64,000 bases of DNA. It comes from Closterium sp. NIES-65. Taxonomy: Eukaryota; Streptophyta; Zygnematophyceae; Desmidiales; Closteriaceae. Below are positions 21,640 to 31,929 of this stretch, in pieces. Location: the NCBI GenBank assembly GCA_948144175.1, contig CANXME010001986.1:558001-622000 (forward strand), in the 5' to 3' direction. A program made the translations under genes and the position numbers. The notes beneath the pieces were generated by a model, which worked only from the letters and a program-made list of their open reading frames with translations, was not told the origin of the DNA and ran no database searches. Numbering within the stretch: the first letter of the stretch is position 1; each line of letters opens with the position of its first letter.

Positions 21640-21766
21640 TGTCAAACTCATATCATATAGCTTATCTAGGCTATAGTGGGGTAGACACTATGGGGTACAG
21701 TTTCCTAGGGTTTCCTACTTGTACCCAACCTTGTGCTAGTTCATTCATTTTCCTCATTCTTTAACA
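21640..21766 (+). repeat. Copia-A1 3' LTR
   Basis: 127 bp, about 96% identical to 7592-7718, followed by CTTCG. Confidence 0.93.
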
Positions 21767-21771
21767 CTTCG

Positions 21772-22025
21772 TGCGCAGTGGTTCACCCAACCATGCACCG
21801 CTGGCCCGGCCGTGTCGGCCTACGCTTCGGGACTAGCCCGAGCCGCGATGCCAGCCTAGCACTAGCTAGCTCGCACGCACCGCGTTACCGTTTGCATGTT
21901 TCATATAAATATTCGCTCATGTCTCGACTCATTGCACCCGTAACACTTGGTTATCATAGCTACTTTCTTTCGGACCGTGCATCTCCGCACCCCAGGAAAG
22001 ACATATATTCAAACGAGATGGATTA
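21772..22025 (+). repeat. Gypsy-type LTR remnant, right part
   Basis: Continuation of 7491-7591 after Copia-A1. CCATGCACCGCTGGCCCGGC and TCGGGACTAGCCCGAGCC are matched on the opposite strand at 31155-31240. It ends where Copia-A3 has inserted (GATTA duplication). Confidence 0.7.
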
Positions 22026-22050
22026 TGTCAAGAATGAAAGTGTTGTGTTA

Positions 22051-22225
22051 GGGCGGGTCCAGCGCGTACGTTTTCCGTGCATTACAGTTAATCTAGTGCG
22101 GTAATCTGTATTGCGTCACGGTTCCAAACGGTGCAATTTCAAAATATTGTGCACCGCCTGATATCTTTTCAAACCACTACGAATGAACTGTATAGTACCT
22201 GTAAACGTACGCGCTGGACCCGCCC
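22051..22225. mobile_element. MITE-1, PIF/Harbinger-type, 175 bp
   Basis: Terminal inverted repeats of about 23 bp starting GGGCGGGTCCAGCGCGTACG, the right end being its complement. Flanked by a 3-bp duplication TTA (22048-22050, 22226-22228). The empty site GTGTTGTGTTATTGATGAGG is present at 30694-30713 in the partner LTR. TTA targets and GGG ends suit PIF/Harbinger. No coding capacity. Confidence 0.9.
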
Positions 22226-22279
22226 TTACTGATGAGGGTTGGGGTACATAAAGAAAACCCTAACATTTGTACCCCCTAA

Positions 22280-22733
22280 GGGTGCATTCCTGTGGGGACA
22301 CAAATGTCTCAATCTCTTTGTGACACACAAAAATAGCATAAACTGTAGTGTGTCCCAATTGCGAGTCGCCTTTCCACGACCATAACTGTATTTTTTATTG
22401 GTCGGCGTGAAACGCGCTGACGAATTGTAATCCGACTCGTCAATGTGAAAAATTCGCACGCGGCCCGAAATGCCAATGCACCTGGACAGCCTGCAGTGCC
22501 AATTTCGTGTGGGAAAAAATCCCGCGCGTCGAAATTACACCCCAGCCAAGCGGTTGAAGAAAGGGATGTACAGTCATCTGTGTCACCCAATCAAATGCGC
22601 ACAACTGTACATTTCGCCGGATCGCCTAGAGTCGCGATACATCGGTTGTTTGTGACACAACATTTGGCAAATTTACAGGCACGACTCGGGAAAACGGGAA
22701 TTGAGACACAAGTGTCCCCGCAGGAATGTACCC
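22280..22733. mobile_element. MITE-2, PIF/Harbinger-type, 454 bp
   Basis: Terminal inverted repeats of about 34 bp with a few mismatches: left GGGTGCATTCCTGTGGGGAC, right end ...TCCCCGCAGGAATGTACCC. Flanks TAA (22277-22279) and TTA (22734-22736), a 3-bp duplication with one change. The empty site ACCCCCTAAGACAAACC lies in the partner LTR near 30745. Non-coding. Confidence 0.88.
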
Positions 22734-24219
22734 TTAGACAAACCTCACCACAGGCTACAACATTTGACACACCCCCATAGCCTAAGTGAGGGGTGTCAAG
22801 CAAAACCAAGAGTGTACGGTCACAAGACCAGTCACAAAGAAACAAAGCTCAGGATGGATCGCAACGTCACCACACACTCTGAGCACAAGCAACAGGGGCC
22901 ACAAGGCCAGTCCAAGAGTTCACAAAGGTGTATGGCAAGAATACAAGCAAAGCAAACGGTAAACTCAAGCCTACATACGACTAGAACCTGTGTCAACAAG
23001 GCCTAACTGCACACAACACCTCTGGTGGTCACAAGGCGGAAGCGCCTTGGTGAAGATGTCTACAGTGTTGGCCTCGGACTCCACAAACTCAAAGCGAGCC
23101 TATCCACGTCTCTGCAACTCACGCAGAAGAAAGTACCTGACGTTAATGTGCTTCACTATGCTCTCCAGTCGCGGCTCTCGACAGAGGAGAATCGACGCCT
23201 TGTTGTCAGTGAACAAGGTCGGTGCAGAGCTTGGCCGCTCACCAAGGTCGGCGAGCAAGAAGGTCAACCAACGCAGCTCCTGTGCCGCCATGGCACCAGC
23301 GTAGATCTCAGCCTCAGCAGTAGAGGTCGAGACCGAAGAGGAGCGCGTGGACCTCTACGAAACAGCTCCAGAACCCAAGCTGAAACAGTACCCCGGAGTA
23401 GACCTGTGAGTCTCCGCGTCGTCAGCGTAAGAAGAGTCAGAGTGACCAGTAAGTACAACAGACTGCTGCCCTCCAAGAACCAGCCCTACGCCTGATGTCG
23501 TCGCTAGGTACTTCGCCACCCTCACAGCTGCCGTCCAGTGAACATGACGGTGTCTCCCTGGCGCAACAAAGCGAGCAAGGATGCTGAGAGGAAAGGTGAG
23601 GTCCGGGCGAGTGCAAGTCATCAGGTACATGAGGCAGCCCACCAGCTCTGCGTAGGGACCACTAGACTCAAACGTCTCGTCAGGAAAGGGTCCAGTGAGT
23701 CTGTGGTCAACAGCAAGAGGTGTACGCTGTACTGTGGAGTGCTGAAGCTCGAACCGCTGAAGAACCTGCTGCACCATGTGTGACTGTGAGAGTGTAATGG
23801 TGCGAGCAGCTCTGTCCCTGGTGATCTGCAGGCCAAGGTAGTGGCACATCTCACCAAGGTCAGTGCACGTGTATCTCTTCTGCAGTTTGGACTTTATGTC
23901 TGCCAAGGCAACCCTCTCAGCAGTGGCGAAAACCAGGTCGTCGACGTAGACCAGAAAAAAAGAAAGGTGTGGAGCCACGACGGACGAACAGCGACAGGTC
24001 GGCAGAAGACGGCTGGAAACCAAGGTCATAGAGGGTAGAACGAAGGGTGTCGTGCCACTCACGAGGAGCCTGACGGAGACCGTAGACAGGTCGCCTCAGC
24101 CTCCATTGGGTCCCAAGAGGGAAAGTGCCAGTGAAGGCAGAGGGACGACGTAGCTAGACCTCCTCGTGAAGGCTACCCTGAAGGAAAGCAGTGGAGAAGT
24201 CGAGAGTGTGTAACTCGTA

Positions 24220-24362
24220 TGTCAAAACAGCAGGCGAAAACGAGAAACAGGAAAGAGGGGTTTTCATTAGTAGCAGTTGAGATACATATAGGAAACCCTA
24301 ATTGGGTTGTACTCGCTATAGAGTACCCCACTGCAGGCTAGACAAACATCGACATTCTGACA
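24220..24362 (-). repeat. NA-1 3' LTR
   Basis: Starts TGTCAAAACAGCAGGCG, ends ACATTCTGACA. Contains GTTGTACTCGCTATAGAGTA. Confidence 0.9.
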
Positions 24363-24899
24363 CACCCCCATAGTCAAAGTGGGGTACAATCAACACAACA
24401 AGCAAGTAGTGCAATAGCTCACAAGGATAAGCAAAGCTAGAGGCTATCACAGAGGGCAAGTGAGGAGGAGGAGAAACTGTGGAGGGCGAGAAGATGAGAG
24501 GCGACGACTGAAGCTGCAGACACACGGGCAACAGGAGTGCGCAGCACTGACGCTACCAGGCTAAACCCGGGCTACACGGCGACAGGCGCGGCTCGCTAAC
24601 TGTGCTCCCAGGAGCGCTCACACTGTGGCTACTGGGCGCAGAGCCCCGGACTACACGGCCACAGGGGGTCGTGGCTCTCTGGACTAGCAGGAATGCTCAC
24701 ACTGTGGCTACCGGGCGCAGAGCCCCGGACTACACGGCCACAGGGGGTCGTGGCTATCTGGAGTTCAGGCGCTGCGGACGACAAGTCGGCTACCTCCGGT
24801 CAACCTCCCCCAACTTTCCCACACCCCTTTCACACACCCCCTGCTGAACCACTAGCACCGCTCACACACCACCCCCCTCGTATCACTCCGACGGCTCCA

Positions 24900-25020
24900 A
24901 CACATCCACCCCCCTCAGCGACACCTGCAGCAGTGAGAGACAGAGGAGGAGGAGGAGCAGGGGACGGCTCACACACACGGCACCCCCATACTCTCCACCC
25001 CCAAACCCTAACACAGGAGT
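24900..25020 (-). other. Internal conserved core of NA family, copy in NA-1
   Basis: Shares CCCCCTCAGCG, CTGCAGCAGTG, AGACAGAGGAGGAGGAGGAG and a following CACAC/ACCCTAACACAGG stretch with NA-2 (58553-58660) and, on the other strand, NA-3 (about 61615-61745). It does not look coding. Confidence 0.75.
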
Positions 25021-25462
25021 GCGGTCAGAAGCTCAGGGGACGGCGTGCGGCACTGAGGCAGACGGTACGGGCTGCTCATGGGCCTGACACAGGCTAGATG
25101 AACCGCGCGCGGGCTGCTCGAACAGCCCGCGCGCGGGCCTGGCGCAGCCCGTACGAGCCGCGCGCGGGCCTGGCGCAGGTCGCGCGGGCCGCTACGGGCG
25201 ACGGAGGGCGACGCGCAGGTCCCCGGGGGCGCTGCGACGGGCGACGGGGGGCGACGCGCGGATCGACGGGACAGAAATCCGCCGCGCGCCTTGGGGCGCA
25301 CGGCGGCGCGGCGGGATGAAAACTACGCCGTGCACCCGAGCACGCGGCAAGCAGAACACGTCGCGCGCCTGGGGCGCGCGATAGGCAGGACAGCATCGGA
25401 AGCATTAGGTGGCGGGCCCATCCACAGGATTGACCCAGGAAGGTCGACCTGCTCTGATAGCA

Positions 25463-25606
25463 TGTCGAAACAGCAGGCGAAAACGAGAAACAGGAAAGGA
25501 AGGGTTTTCACTAGTAGCAGTTGAGATACATATAGGAAACCCTAATTGGGTTGTACTCGCTATAGAGTACCCCACTGCAGGCTAGACAAACATCGACATT
25601 CTGACA
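25463..25606 (-). repeat. NA-1 5' LTR
   Basis: Starts TGTCGAAACAGCAGGCG, ends ACATTCTGACA; pairs with 24220-24362. Confidence 0.9.
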
Positions 25607-28600
25607 TCATAGTCTCTCGGTGCTGCTACGTGTAGTAACACCCGAAGAGTGGTCATCTTCGGGGTAGGCACGAAGGTCTGAAAGAAGTCAACTCCTTCGC
25701 GCTGACTAAAACCTCTAGCCACATAGCGCGCCTTGAAGATCGGAGGAGATCCCGGTGGCCGCTTCACCCTATAGATTCACATGTCATCGACCACGTTCGC
25801 CCCAGGGGGGGGGAACCTCGTCGACGTAGGTGCCTGTGGATCTGTAGGAGGCCATCTCTGCGTCCATGGCAGCTCTCCAATGAGAGGCCCAAGGCCGTGA
25901 CACTGCCTCAGCGTAAGTGCGAGGAGTCAGTATGTCAAGGGCGTCGGGGTCTCCCTCAGGGGAGAGCAGCATGGCACAGAGATGAGGGGAAGCGGCTGCC
26001 AGGAACTCCAGCTCAAACTGCCTGTCCTGTAGGGCGTCACAGCCAAGGGTAGACTCACCCCCGACGGCCAGAGGATTGGTAGGAGGAGCAGCCACGAGAC
26101 AAGTGGCGTAATCAAGGCGGCGAGTAGTGGCGAACTTAGTGACGGCGACAGTAAGGGCGGAGACAGAGGACAGAGAGGCAGGAGGGTCCGTAACAAGAGA
26201 GGCGAGAACACGAGGGAGAACAGGACGGTACGTGCGATAGTAGTCAGTGACAAGAGTAGAGAGGGAAGCAGTGAAGGCCGACTCAGGAGGAGAAGAAAGC
26301 ACAGACTAAGACAAACGAGGCGGACTAGGACGGAATAGGGCAGTACGAAAGTCAGTGAGAGCGACAGGGGACGAGGGACGAGTACGAGGAGAGTGTCGAG
26401 AGGGCCAGGAGGGCAAAGGAGGGGGAGACAACGAAGTCGGAGAACGAGGGAGAACAGCAAGGGAGGAGTCAGGAGGAGGAAACGTGGGACCGTTGACAGC
26501 AGGAGAGGGGGAGGAGGAAGGAGAGGGAGAGGGGAGACCGAGGGTCCGAAGACCAGAGACAGGAGGAGGAGGTGGCTGCGGCTGCTGCTCCTGGTGCGGC
26601 TGCAACAGCTGCTGTTGCTCCCGCGGCTGCTGCTGCTGCTCCTCCAGCCGCTGCTGCTGCTGCTGCTCCACCTCCAGCCACTGCAACTCTCTCTCCTCTC
26701 TCTCTCTAACTCCAGCTGCTCCTCACGGGCACGGCGAACACGAGCCTGGTGCCGGGTCGGGTAGGGGTGGGGGGAAGGAGTAGTGTCCGGGGCCGCGGCA
26801 GCCCCAGGACCACCCTCCAAAGCACCCGGCGCACCACCCCCAGAGGCAGTACCACCAACAGCAACACGGCGAGGCTCACAAGGACCCGAAGGGGGCGCAC
26901 CCGCACCCCCAGAGTCAGCACCACCTATACCAGCTCCCTGAAGACGAGAGTCTCCTGCAGCCTCGGGCTCAGCCCCAACTCCAGCACCCCCAGAGCTAGC
27001 ATTGACAGGGTCCTCGCCATGAACACCAGCTTCTGCAGGGTCTGCCGCAGGCTGCGAGGAGGACTGCAGGGAAGGAGGTTGTACCTGAGGGGCTACCGAA
27101 GGGGGAGGGGTAGTGTGGGACACACCTGACGGGGTTGGACCAGGGGGGGGAGGAGGAGGGGGAGCGGAAGTCAGGAAGAGAGGGGGAGGAGGAACTGGGA
27201 GACCTCGGCAGGGGTACCTGACGTAGTAGGGGACGGACTCGTTGAAACTTACGTCACGGGAGTCAAAGAACCAGTGAAGGGGAGGGTGGTAAAAGGTGAA
27301 TTCAGAGGAGTCCTCTGGGAAACCAAGGAAGACACAAGGAACAGCGCGAGGTGAGATCTTATCCGCGGAGGTGTCGCGAACAAGAGCCAAGCAACCCTAG
27401 ACACGAAACCGCGACGCAACACCAGGGGACCTGGTCCAAAGACTAGTCGGTGAAACCTCTGGCCGAGATACACGTGGCCAGAGGTTCAGCTGGTGAGCAG
27501 CGTACCTAACCGCGTAGGGCCACAGAAAATGGGGGGCACGGGCGTGAGTCAAGGAGGTGCGGGCGATCTCCATGACCAAGCCTATGCGGCGCTCAGCAAC
27601 CCCATTCTGCTGTGGGGAATCTAGAAGCGTCCAGGATTGACGAATGCCCTGCTCGTGACAGAATCCAGCGAGAATGCCGGAGCGAAACTCACCCCCATGG
27701 TCGGAGTGAAGACAGCTGACTCGACGACCACGAGTGCCCTCAGTGGTAAGCAACCACCTGATCAGCGTAGAAGCCACCTCAGACTTCTTCGCAAGGGGGA
27801 ACACTGTGGTGTAGCGGGAGTAGTCGTCAACGACCACCAAAAAGAAACGCTCACGCTCAGGGCCAAGGCGAGAGGCGGGGCCCCAAGCGTCCAAGTGGAG
27901 CGTCTCAAAAGGCTCGGTGGCCGGACGAAGGGAGGAGGAGTGAGGGGTGGCGCGCAGCCTACCCTCGACGCAGGGACCGCACGGTGGTGCAAGCGAAGGT
28001 GGCAGCGACGGCAAGACACGTGGGAGGCCTTAGACAAGACGCTGACGAGACATAGTGCACAGACGAGGGAGGGACTGGTGCCCCATTCGGTCGTGCCACA
28101 GAACGGTGGGGTGGGCAAGTGACCGGCAGGAGCACGACGCAGCAACTGGACAAGACACGAGAACTTGACAAGACTCAGCTACCTGGGAGGACGCAGCAAC
28201 CTTATGAGACGCAAGGACCAGACTGGGGGAAGGAACAGGGGCCGGGGGCAGTAGTCGCTGCTGCTAATGCTGCTGCTACGGCCGCTGTTGCTGCTGCCCA
28301 CCAGAGCTAGTGTGAAGTGTGTAGAGACCGGAGCCCGGCTCAGCTGTGAAGGTGGCAAGAGGCGTGTAAGTGTCTCCGTCAACACAAACCGCCGTCTCAC
28401 CAGAGGGCTCAATCCACACACCCACGTGCTAAGTCACAAGAGGCCTCACGCCCACCAAGTTCCGCGAGAATGAGGGGACATGGAAGCCAATCAGAGACCC
28501 AGAGGGAACAGCAGGGCACGGAAGAGTAGTAGTGTAGCGAGCAGTGACTGGTCCCGAGGTGGGATCAGCCAGAGCCATAGAGATCGGCGCCGGAAGCGGA

Positions 28601-29899
28601 GTAAGTGTCGTATGGTCCCGGAAGAAGCAGTGCGAAGCCCCAGAGTCCAAAGTGAAAGACAGCGAAGCGTCCTTTGAAGTAGCTCCTGGACTAGTGTCTA
28701 CACAAGTGCCTACACTAGCAACAGGCAACTCAGCAGGACTAGCACGTAAGCTAACAACACTCGAGTAAACAGGGTCAGAAGCGCTAGAGTCAACAACAAC
28801 ATATATTGCATGAGTTCCTAAGAGATCAACCAACTGATAAGCTGACATGCCCCCAAAAGCGGAGCCGTACATCCGAACAAGAGGAAACCAGTCAGGGGCA
28901 GGGCCGCCAACGCCGAAGGCCAAGCGAACTGTGTCAGTGAGCTGAGCAAAGCACTGACCAGGAGGGTGGGTGCGGCCACAAGGCTGGCCTCGGCGAGCAC
29001 CTGTCAAAGGTGGGCAGCTGAGGGACAGGGCACCCGTGAAACAGTGGAGAGGGCACAGCACCAGAGGCGGAGGCTACGGAGCGGAGGTTGCTCTCGACGT
29101 CCTTGAGCGCTGACTCAAGGACCTCGATAGTGAGCTCACTAGGGTGCTTCAAAAGAAGCGTGTCACGGACTGAGGCAAGGCGGTCAGGGATGCTAGTGGC
29201 GATGAAATAGATAGTAATTGCCATGGGGGGAGGGAGCAGTGCAAGCTGTGCCTCAGTGCAAGCAGCGCAGTAGCTAGAATCAAGCGAGCAGAGGTGGGCA
29301 ATCAAGTCAGCAGAGTGCTCAAACGAGGCGAGGTCAGGGAACAGGAACGGTAAGAAGAGTCGGCCAAGAGAGACAATCGTGGGAGTAGCGTAGCGGGCCT
29401 TAATCGCAGTCAGGAACTCACTAGCAGTGCGAACCTGAGTGAAGTGGGCCTCCTCAGACTCAGGGAGGAGGGTGCTAAGAGCGATGCAGGCCGCAGCGTC
29501 ACGCGACTTCCACGCCGTCAGGTCAGCACGCTGGCGGGTGAAGCGGTCCCTGGCTGCGTCGTCAGGGGCGGTGCCCGAAGGCGTAGGGTCGTCGGGCGCT
29601 GGAAGGTCACCAGTAGCGTGCGCCCAAAGGGACTCGCCCGCCTGAACCTGACTCTCTAAAAGGCAACGCGCGCGTAGGAGTCAGACCGGAAACTCGAGCG
29701 GTCTACCGTCAACGTCAAGTCGAAGAACCCTAGGGGTCGCCAAAGTGTATGTAGAAGCAACAAGTCCAGCGGTGGGTGGCACTGGTAGGGACTGTGGGCG
29801 GCTAGGGCAAGTCCGTGACGGGCGCAAAATGCGGGCGCAATGGGGCTATGGGCGGTCCCGCGGCGGACTGAATGAGTAGGTGCAACAGTGCAAAGGAAG

Positions 29900-30640
29900 G
29901 GCCTAACGAGCGGGTCCATAGGGGACCTAACGAGGAGGCGCGGCGGCTGGCTGAACTGGCAGGCGCGGCGGTTGTAAGGGAGGGCCCATAGCGGCTTTAA
30001 GGGAGGACCCACTGCGTGCCTAACGAGCAGGCGCGGTGGCGGGCGGTACGGGCAGGCGCGGCGGCTGTAAGGGAGGGCCCGCGGCGGCTGTAAGGGAGGG
30101 CCCGCGGCGGGCCTAACTAGCAGGCGCGGCGACGGGACGAGCGGGCCAACGGCCGGGCCTAACGAGCAGGCGCGGCGGCGGGCGGTATGGGCAGGCGCGG
30201 CAATGAAATGCGGGGCGCCGCGGTGACAAAATGCGGGGCGCCGCGGCGACGAAATGCAGGGCGCCGCGGCGATGAAACGCGGGGCGCCGTGGTGACGAAA
30301 TGCGGGGCGCCGCGACGACGACGAGCGGGCGTTTAGGGCAGGGGGGGGAGGACGCGACGCGACGGGCAGGGTGGGAGGGCACGTCGCAACGAGCAGGAGG
30401 GGAGGGCATGACGGGACGGGAAGCCGGGGAGAGCGCGACGCGACGGGCAGGGGGGGAAGGCGCTACGCTACGCGGAAAGCGGGTCGGCAGAGCGAGCGCT
30501 AACGAACGAGCGAGACTGGATCGGGCCGGCGCTAACGAACGAGCGAGACTGGATCGGGCCGGCGCTAGGCTCGGGCAAGACGGGTACGACTAGTACGAGA
30601 GAGCGATACAGGCTCGGGCGGAACGAACGAGGACAAGAGG
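29900..30640 (-). repeat. GC-rich minisatellite leader of Copia-A3
   Basis: Irregular units such as GGCGCGGCGGCTGTAAGGGA, GACGAAATGCGGGGCGCCGC and a duplicated AACGAACGAGCGAGACTGGA block. It stands between the 5' LTR and gag, as in A1 and A2. Confidence 0.75.
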
Positions 30641-30677
30641 TGCGGGATCCCACGGGATCCTAACCTAGAAGATATCG

Positions 30678-30786
30678 TGTCAAGAATGAAAGTGTTGTGT
30701 TATTGATGAGGGTTGGGGTACATAAAGCAAACCCTAACATTTGTACCCCCTAAGACAAACCTTACCACAGGCTACAACATTTGACA
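30678..30786 (-). repeat. Copia-A3 5' LTR
   Basis: 109 bp, TGTCAAGAAT...CATTTGACA. It serves as the empty-site reference for MITE-1 and MITE-2. Confidence 0.93.
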
Positions 30787-30789
30787 GAT

Positions 30790-31351
30790 TAGTAGTCTCA
30801 ACAACTACTTTGGTACTGCTGAAAAAATATATCGTATTCTGTAAGAATGTATGTCGGTGCCAATCCGTCTGTGCATGAGGTAAGTCTAAGCAACGGGGAT
30901 AACGAGACTATACAGCAACGCACCGAAATGCCACACCGAAACATTGATCACATCGGAGCGCAGGACAAGAACCAAGATGTGAAATACCCGGGTAGGTTCA
31001 GGTAACCTCAAGAGAATCGAGTACAACTGTCCTGTTGTTACGGGTGCAATGAATCGAGGTAGCGAGGATTGCACAAAGTGTCAAACATGAGCGAACAATT
31101 TGTACGAACATTTATACGCGAAACATGTAAACAGTAACGCGGTGCGTGTGAGCTAGCTAGTGCTAGGCTAGCATCGAGGCTCGGGCTAGTCCCGAAGCGT
31201 AGGCCGACACGGCCGGGCCAGCGGTGCATGGTTTGGTGAAACAGTGCGCGCGAAGTTGGCGAAGCCCCATTAGCAGCAACGGGCGAACAACGGTTGCTGC
31301 TGTACGCGATGTTGCAGGTTGCGGTAAGGAATGGCAAGAAAATTCCTTACA
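30790..31351 (-). repeat. Gypsy-1 3' LTR region
   Basis: On the minus strand it begins TGTAAGGAATTTTC at 31351, just after the gypsy coding end, and runs to an uncertain end near 30790-30850. The first 280 bp match the plus-strand remnant at 7491-7591 and 21772-21950. No matching LTR is seen at the 42.2-kb end. Confidence 0.6.
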
Positions 31352-31357
31352 CTACCC

Positions 31358-31373
31358 CCCCCCCCCCCCCCTC
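31358..31373. repeat. Poly-C run
   Basis: About 16 Cs between Gypsy-1 coding remains and its 3' LTR; on the minus strand it is a G-rich run close to where a polypurine tract is expected. Confidence 0.6.
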
Positions 31374-31476
31374 AAGAAGCCCCCTCCGCCATGCAAGTGT
31401 GTGTATGTCGCGGAAACCTCGGCTCCTCAGGTACACTTGCAGGGCAGGGTGGTTTTCAATGTTGGCCAGGGGCACC

Positions 31477-31928
31477 TGTTGGGCTGAGAAAAGCCCTTAG
31501 GATCTTTCAAGGCTAGAAAATTCTGTTAGGAATGTTGTAGTTGCGGAAGCGTTAATGATAAGCTTGTTGAACCCCCTTGCGCTGGTATGTGAGGGCAAGA
31601 TAGATTAATTATAAAGAAGTACAGTAATACAAGCCTTTTATAAGATTACAAGGAATATGAAAGGATGCAATAACTGTTTTACTGTTGCTGTTGCGGTTCG
31701 ATACAGTGACAACTCGGGCAACTGCTCAATACCGAGTCAGTTGTTTGTCTTTGTTGTTGCGCTGTATTTGCCGAGTCAAAGGTTGCTGACCTTTGACCTT
31801 CGCGTAACCTCCAGCTGTTACTTTTCTGTCAACCTCTTCAGTTGAATCGCCATTGCTGCATTGTAGTTCGCCTCGTTTACAGTCTTATGTTACGACACAT
31901 AAGAAGCGTTGATTACTTGTTTCCAACA
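31477..31928 (-). repeat. Copia-B1 3' LTR
   Basis: 452 bp; alignable throughout with 37174-37620 but clearly diverged, including small length changes. Confidence 0.92.
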
Positions 31929-31929
31929 C

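Larger units (their letters stand above)
7592..21766 (+). mobile_element. Copia-A1, Ty1/copia LTR retrotransposon with a nested element
   Basis: LTRs of 127 bp at 7592-7718 and 21640-21766, TG...CA ends, 5-bp target duplication CTTCG on both sides. A primer-site-like TGGTATACAGCAG starts at 7719 and the polypurine tract is 21621-21639. Order of parts: GC-rich leader, gag, protease, integrase, reverse transcriptase, RNase H, as in Ty1/copia. Copia-A2 sits inside it. The LTRs differ at about 5 of 127 sites, so it is older than Copia-A2. Broken: besides the nested insertion, a few breaks (about three). Confidence 0.93.
22026..22769 (-). repeat. Copia-A3 3' LTR carrying two MITEs
   Basis: TGTCAAGAAT...CATTTGACA on the plus strand, with MITE-1 (22051-22225) and MITE-2 (22280-22733) inserted. 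The undisturbed partner LTR at 30678-30786 shows both empty sites. Confidence 0.93.
24220..25606 (-). mobile_element. NA-1, non-autonomous LTR element
   Basis: LTRs of 143-144 bp at 24220-24362 and 25463-25606, with flanks TCGTA and TCATA (one change). Polypurine tract 24363-24381. The primer site on the minus strand starts at 25462 and reads TGCTATCAGAGCAGG. The 1.1-kb interior has no gag or pol: it holds two copies of an about 85-bp block (24605-24765), a conserved core (24900-25020) and GC-rich repeats. It lies inside the reverse transcriptase region of Copia-A3. LTRs about 97% alike. Confidence 0.9.
22900..29650 (-). pseudogene. Copia-A3 gag-pol remains
   Basis: Minus-strand parts: gag fragments (28.9-29.6 kb) with a CX3HX4C knuckle (near 28.98 kb), protease DSGASHCFF (near 28.64 kb), integrase (27.4-28.1 kb; DAWGP, HSDHGGEF, PQQNGVAERR), a Gln/Pro/Gly-rich linker (26.4-27.2 kb), reverse transcriptase (25.6-26.0 and 23.4-24.2 kb, split by NA-1) and RNase H (22.9-23.3 kb). 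Broken, ten or more breaks. Confidence 0.82.
22026..30786 (-). mobile_element. Copia-A3, minus-strand Ty1/copia element
   Basis: LTRs at 22026-22769 (3', enlarged by two MITEs) and 30678-30786 (5', 109 bp); taking the two insertions and their duplications off the left LTR leaves exactly 109 bp. Target duplication GATTA (22021-22025 and 30787-30791). Polypurine tract at 22770-22788. It contains gag, protease, integrase and reverse transcriptase remains on the minus strand and the nested non-autonomous element NA-1. The LTRs differ at about 3 of 109 sites. Heavily broken, ten or more breaks. Confidence 0.92.

Noticed and set aside
26290-27390. Separate Leu/Ser-rich protein gene
   Set aside because: It is the low-complexity linker of Copia-A3 pol read in other frames.
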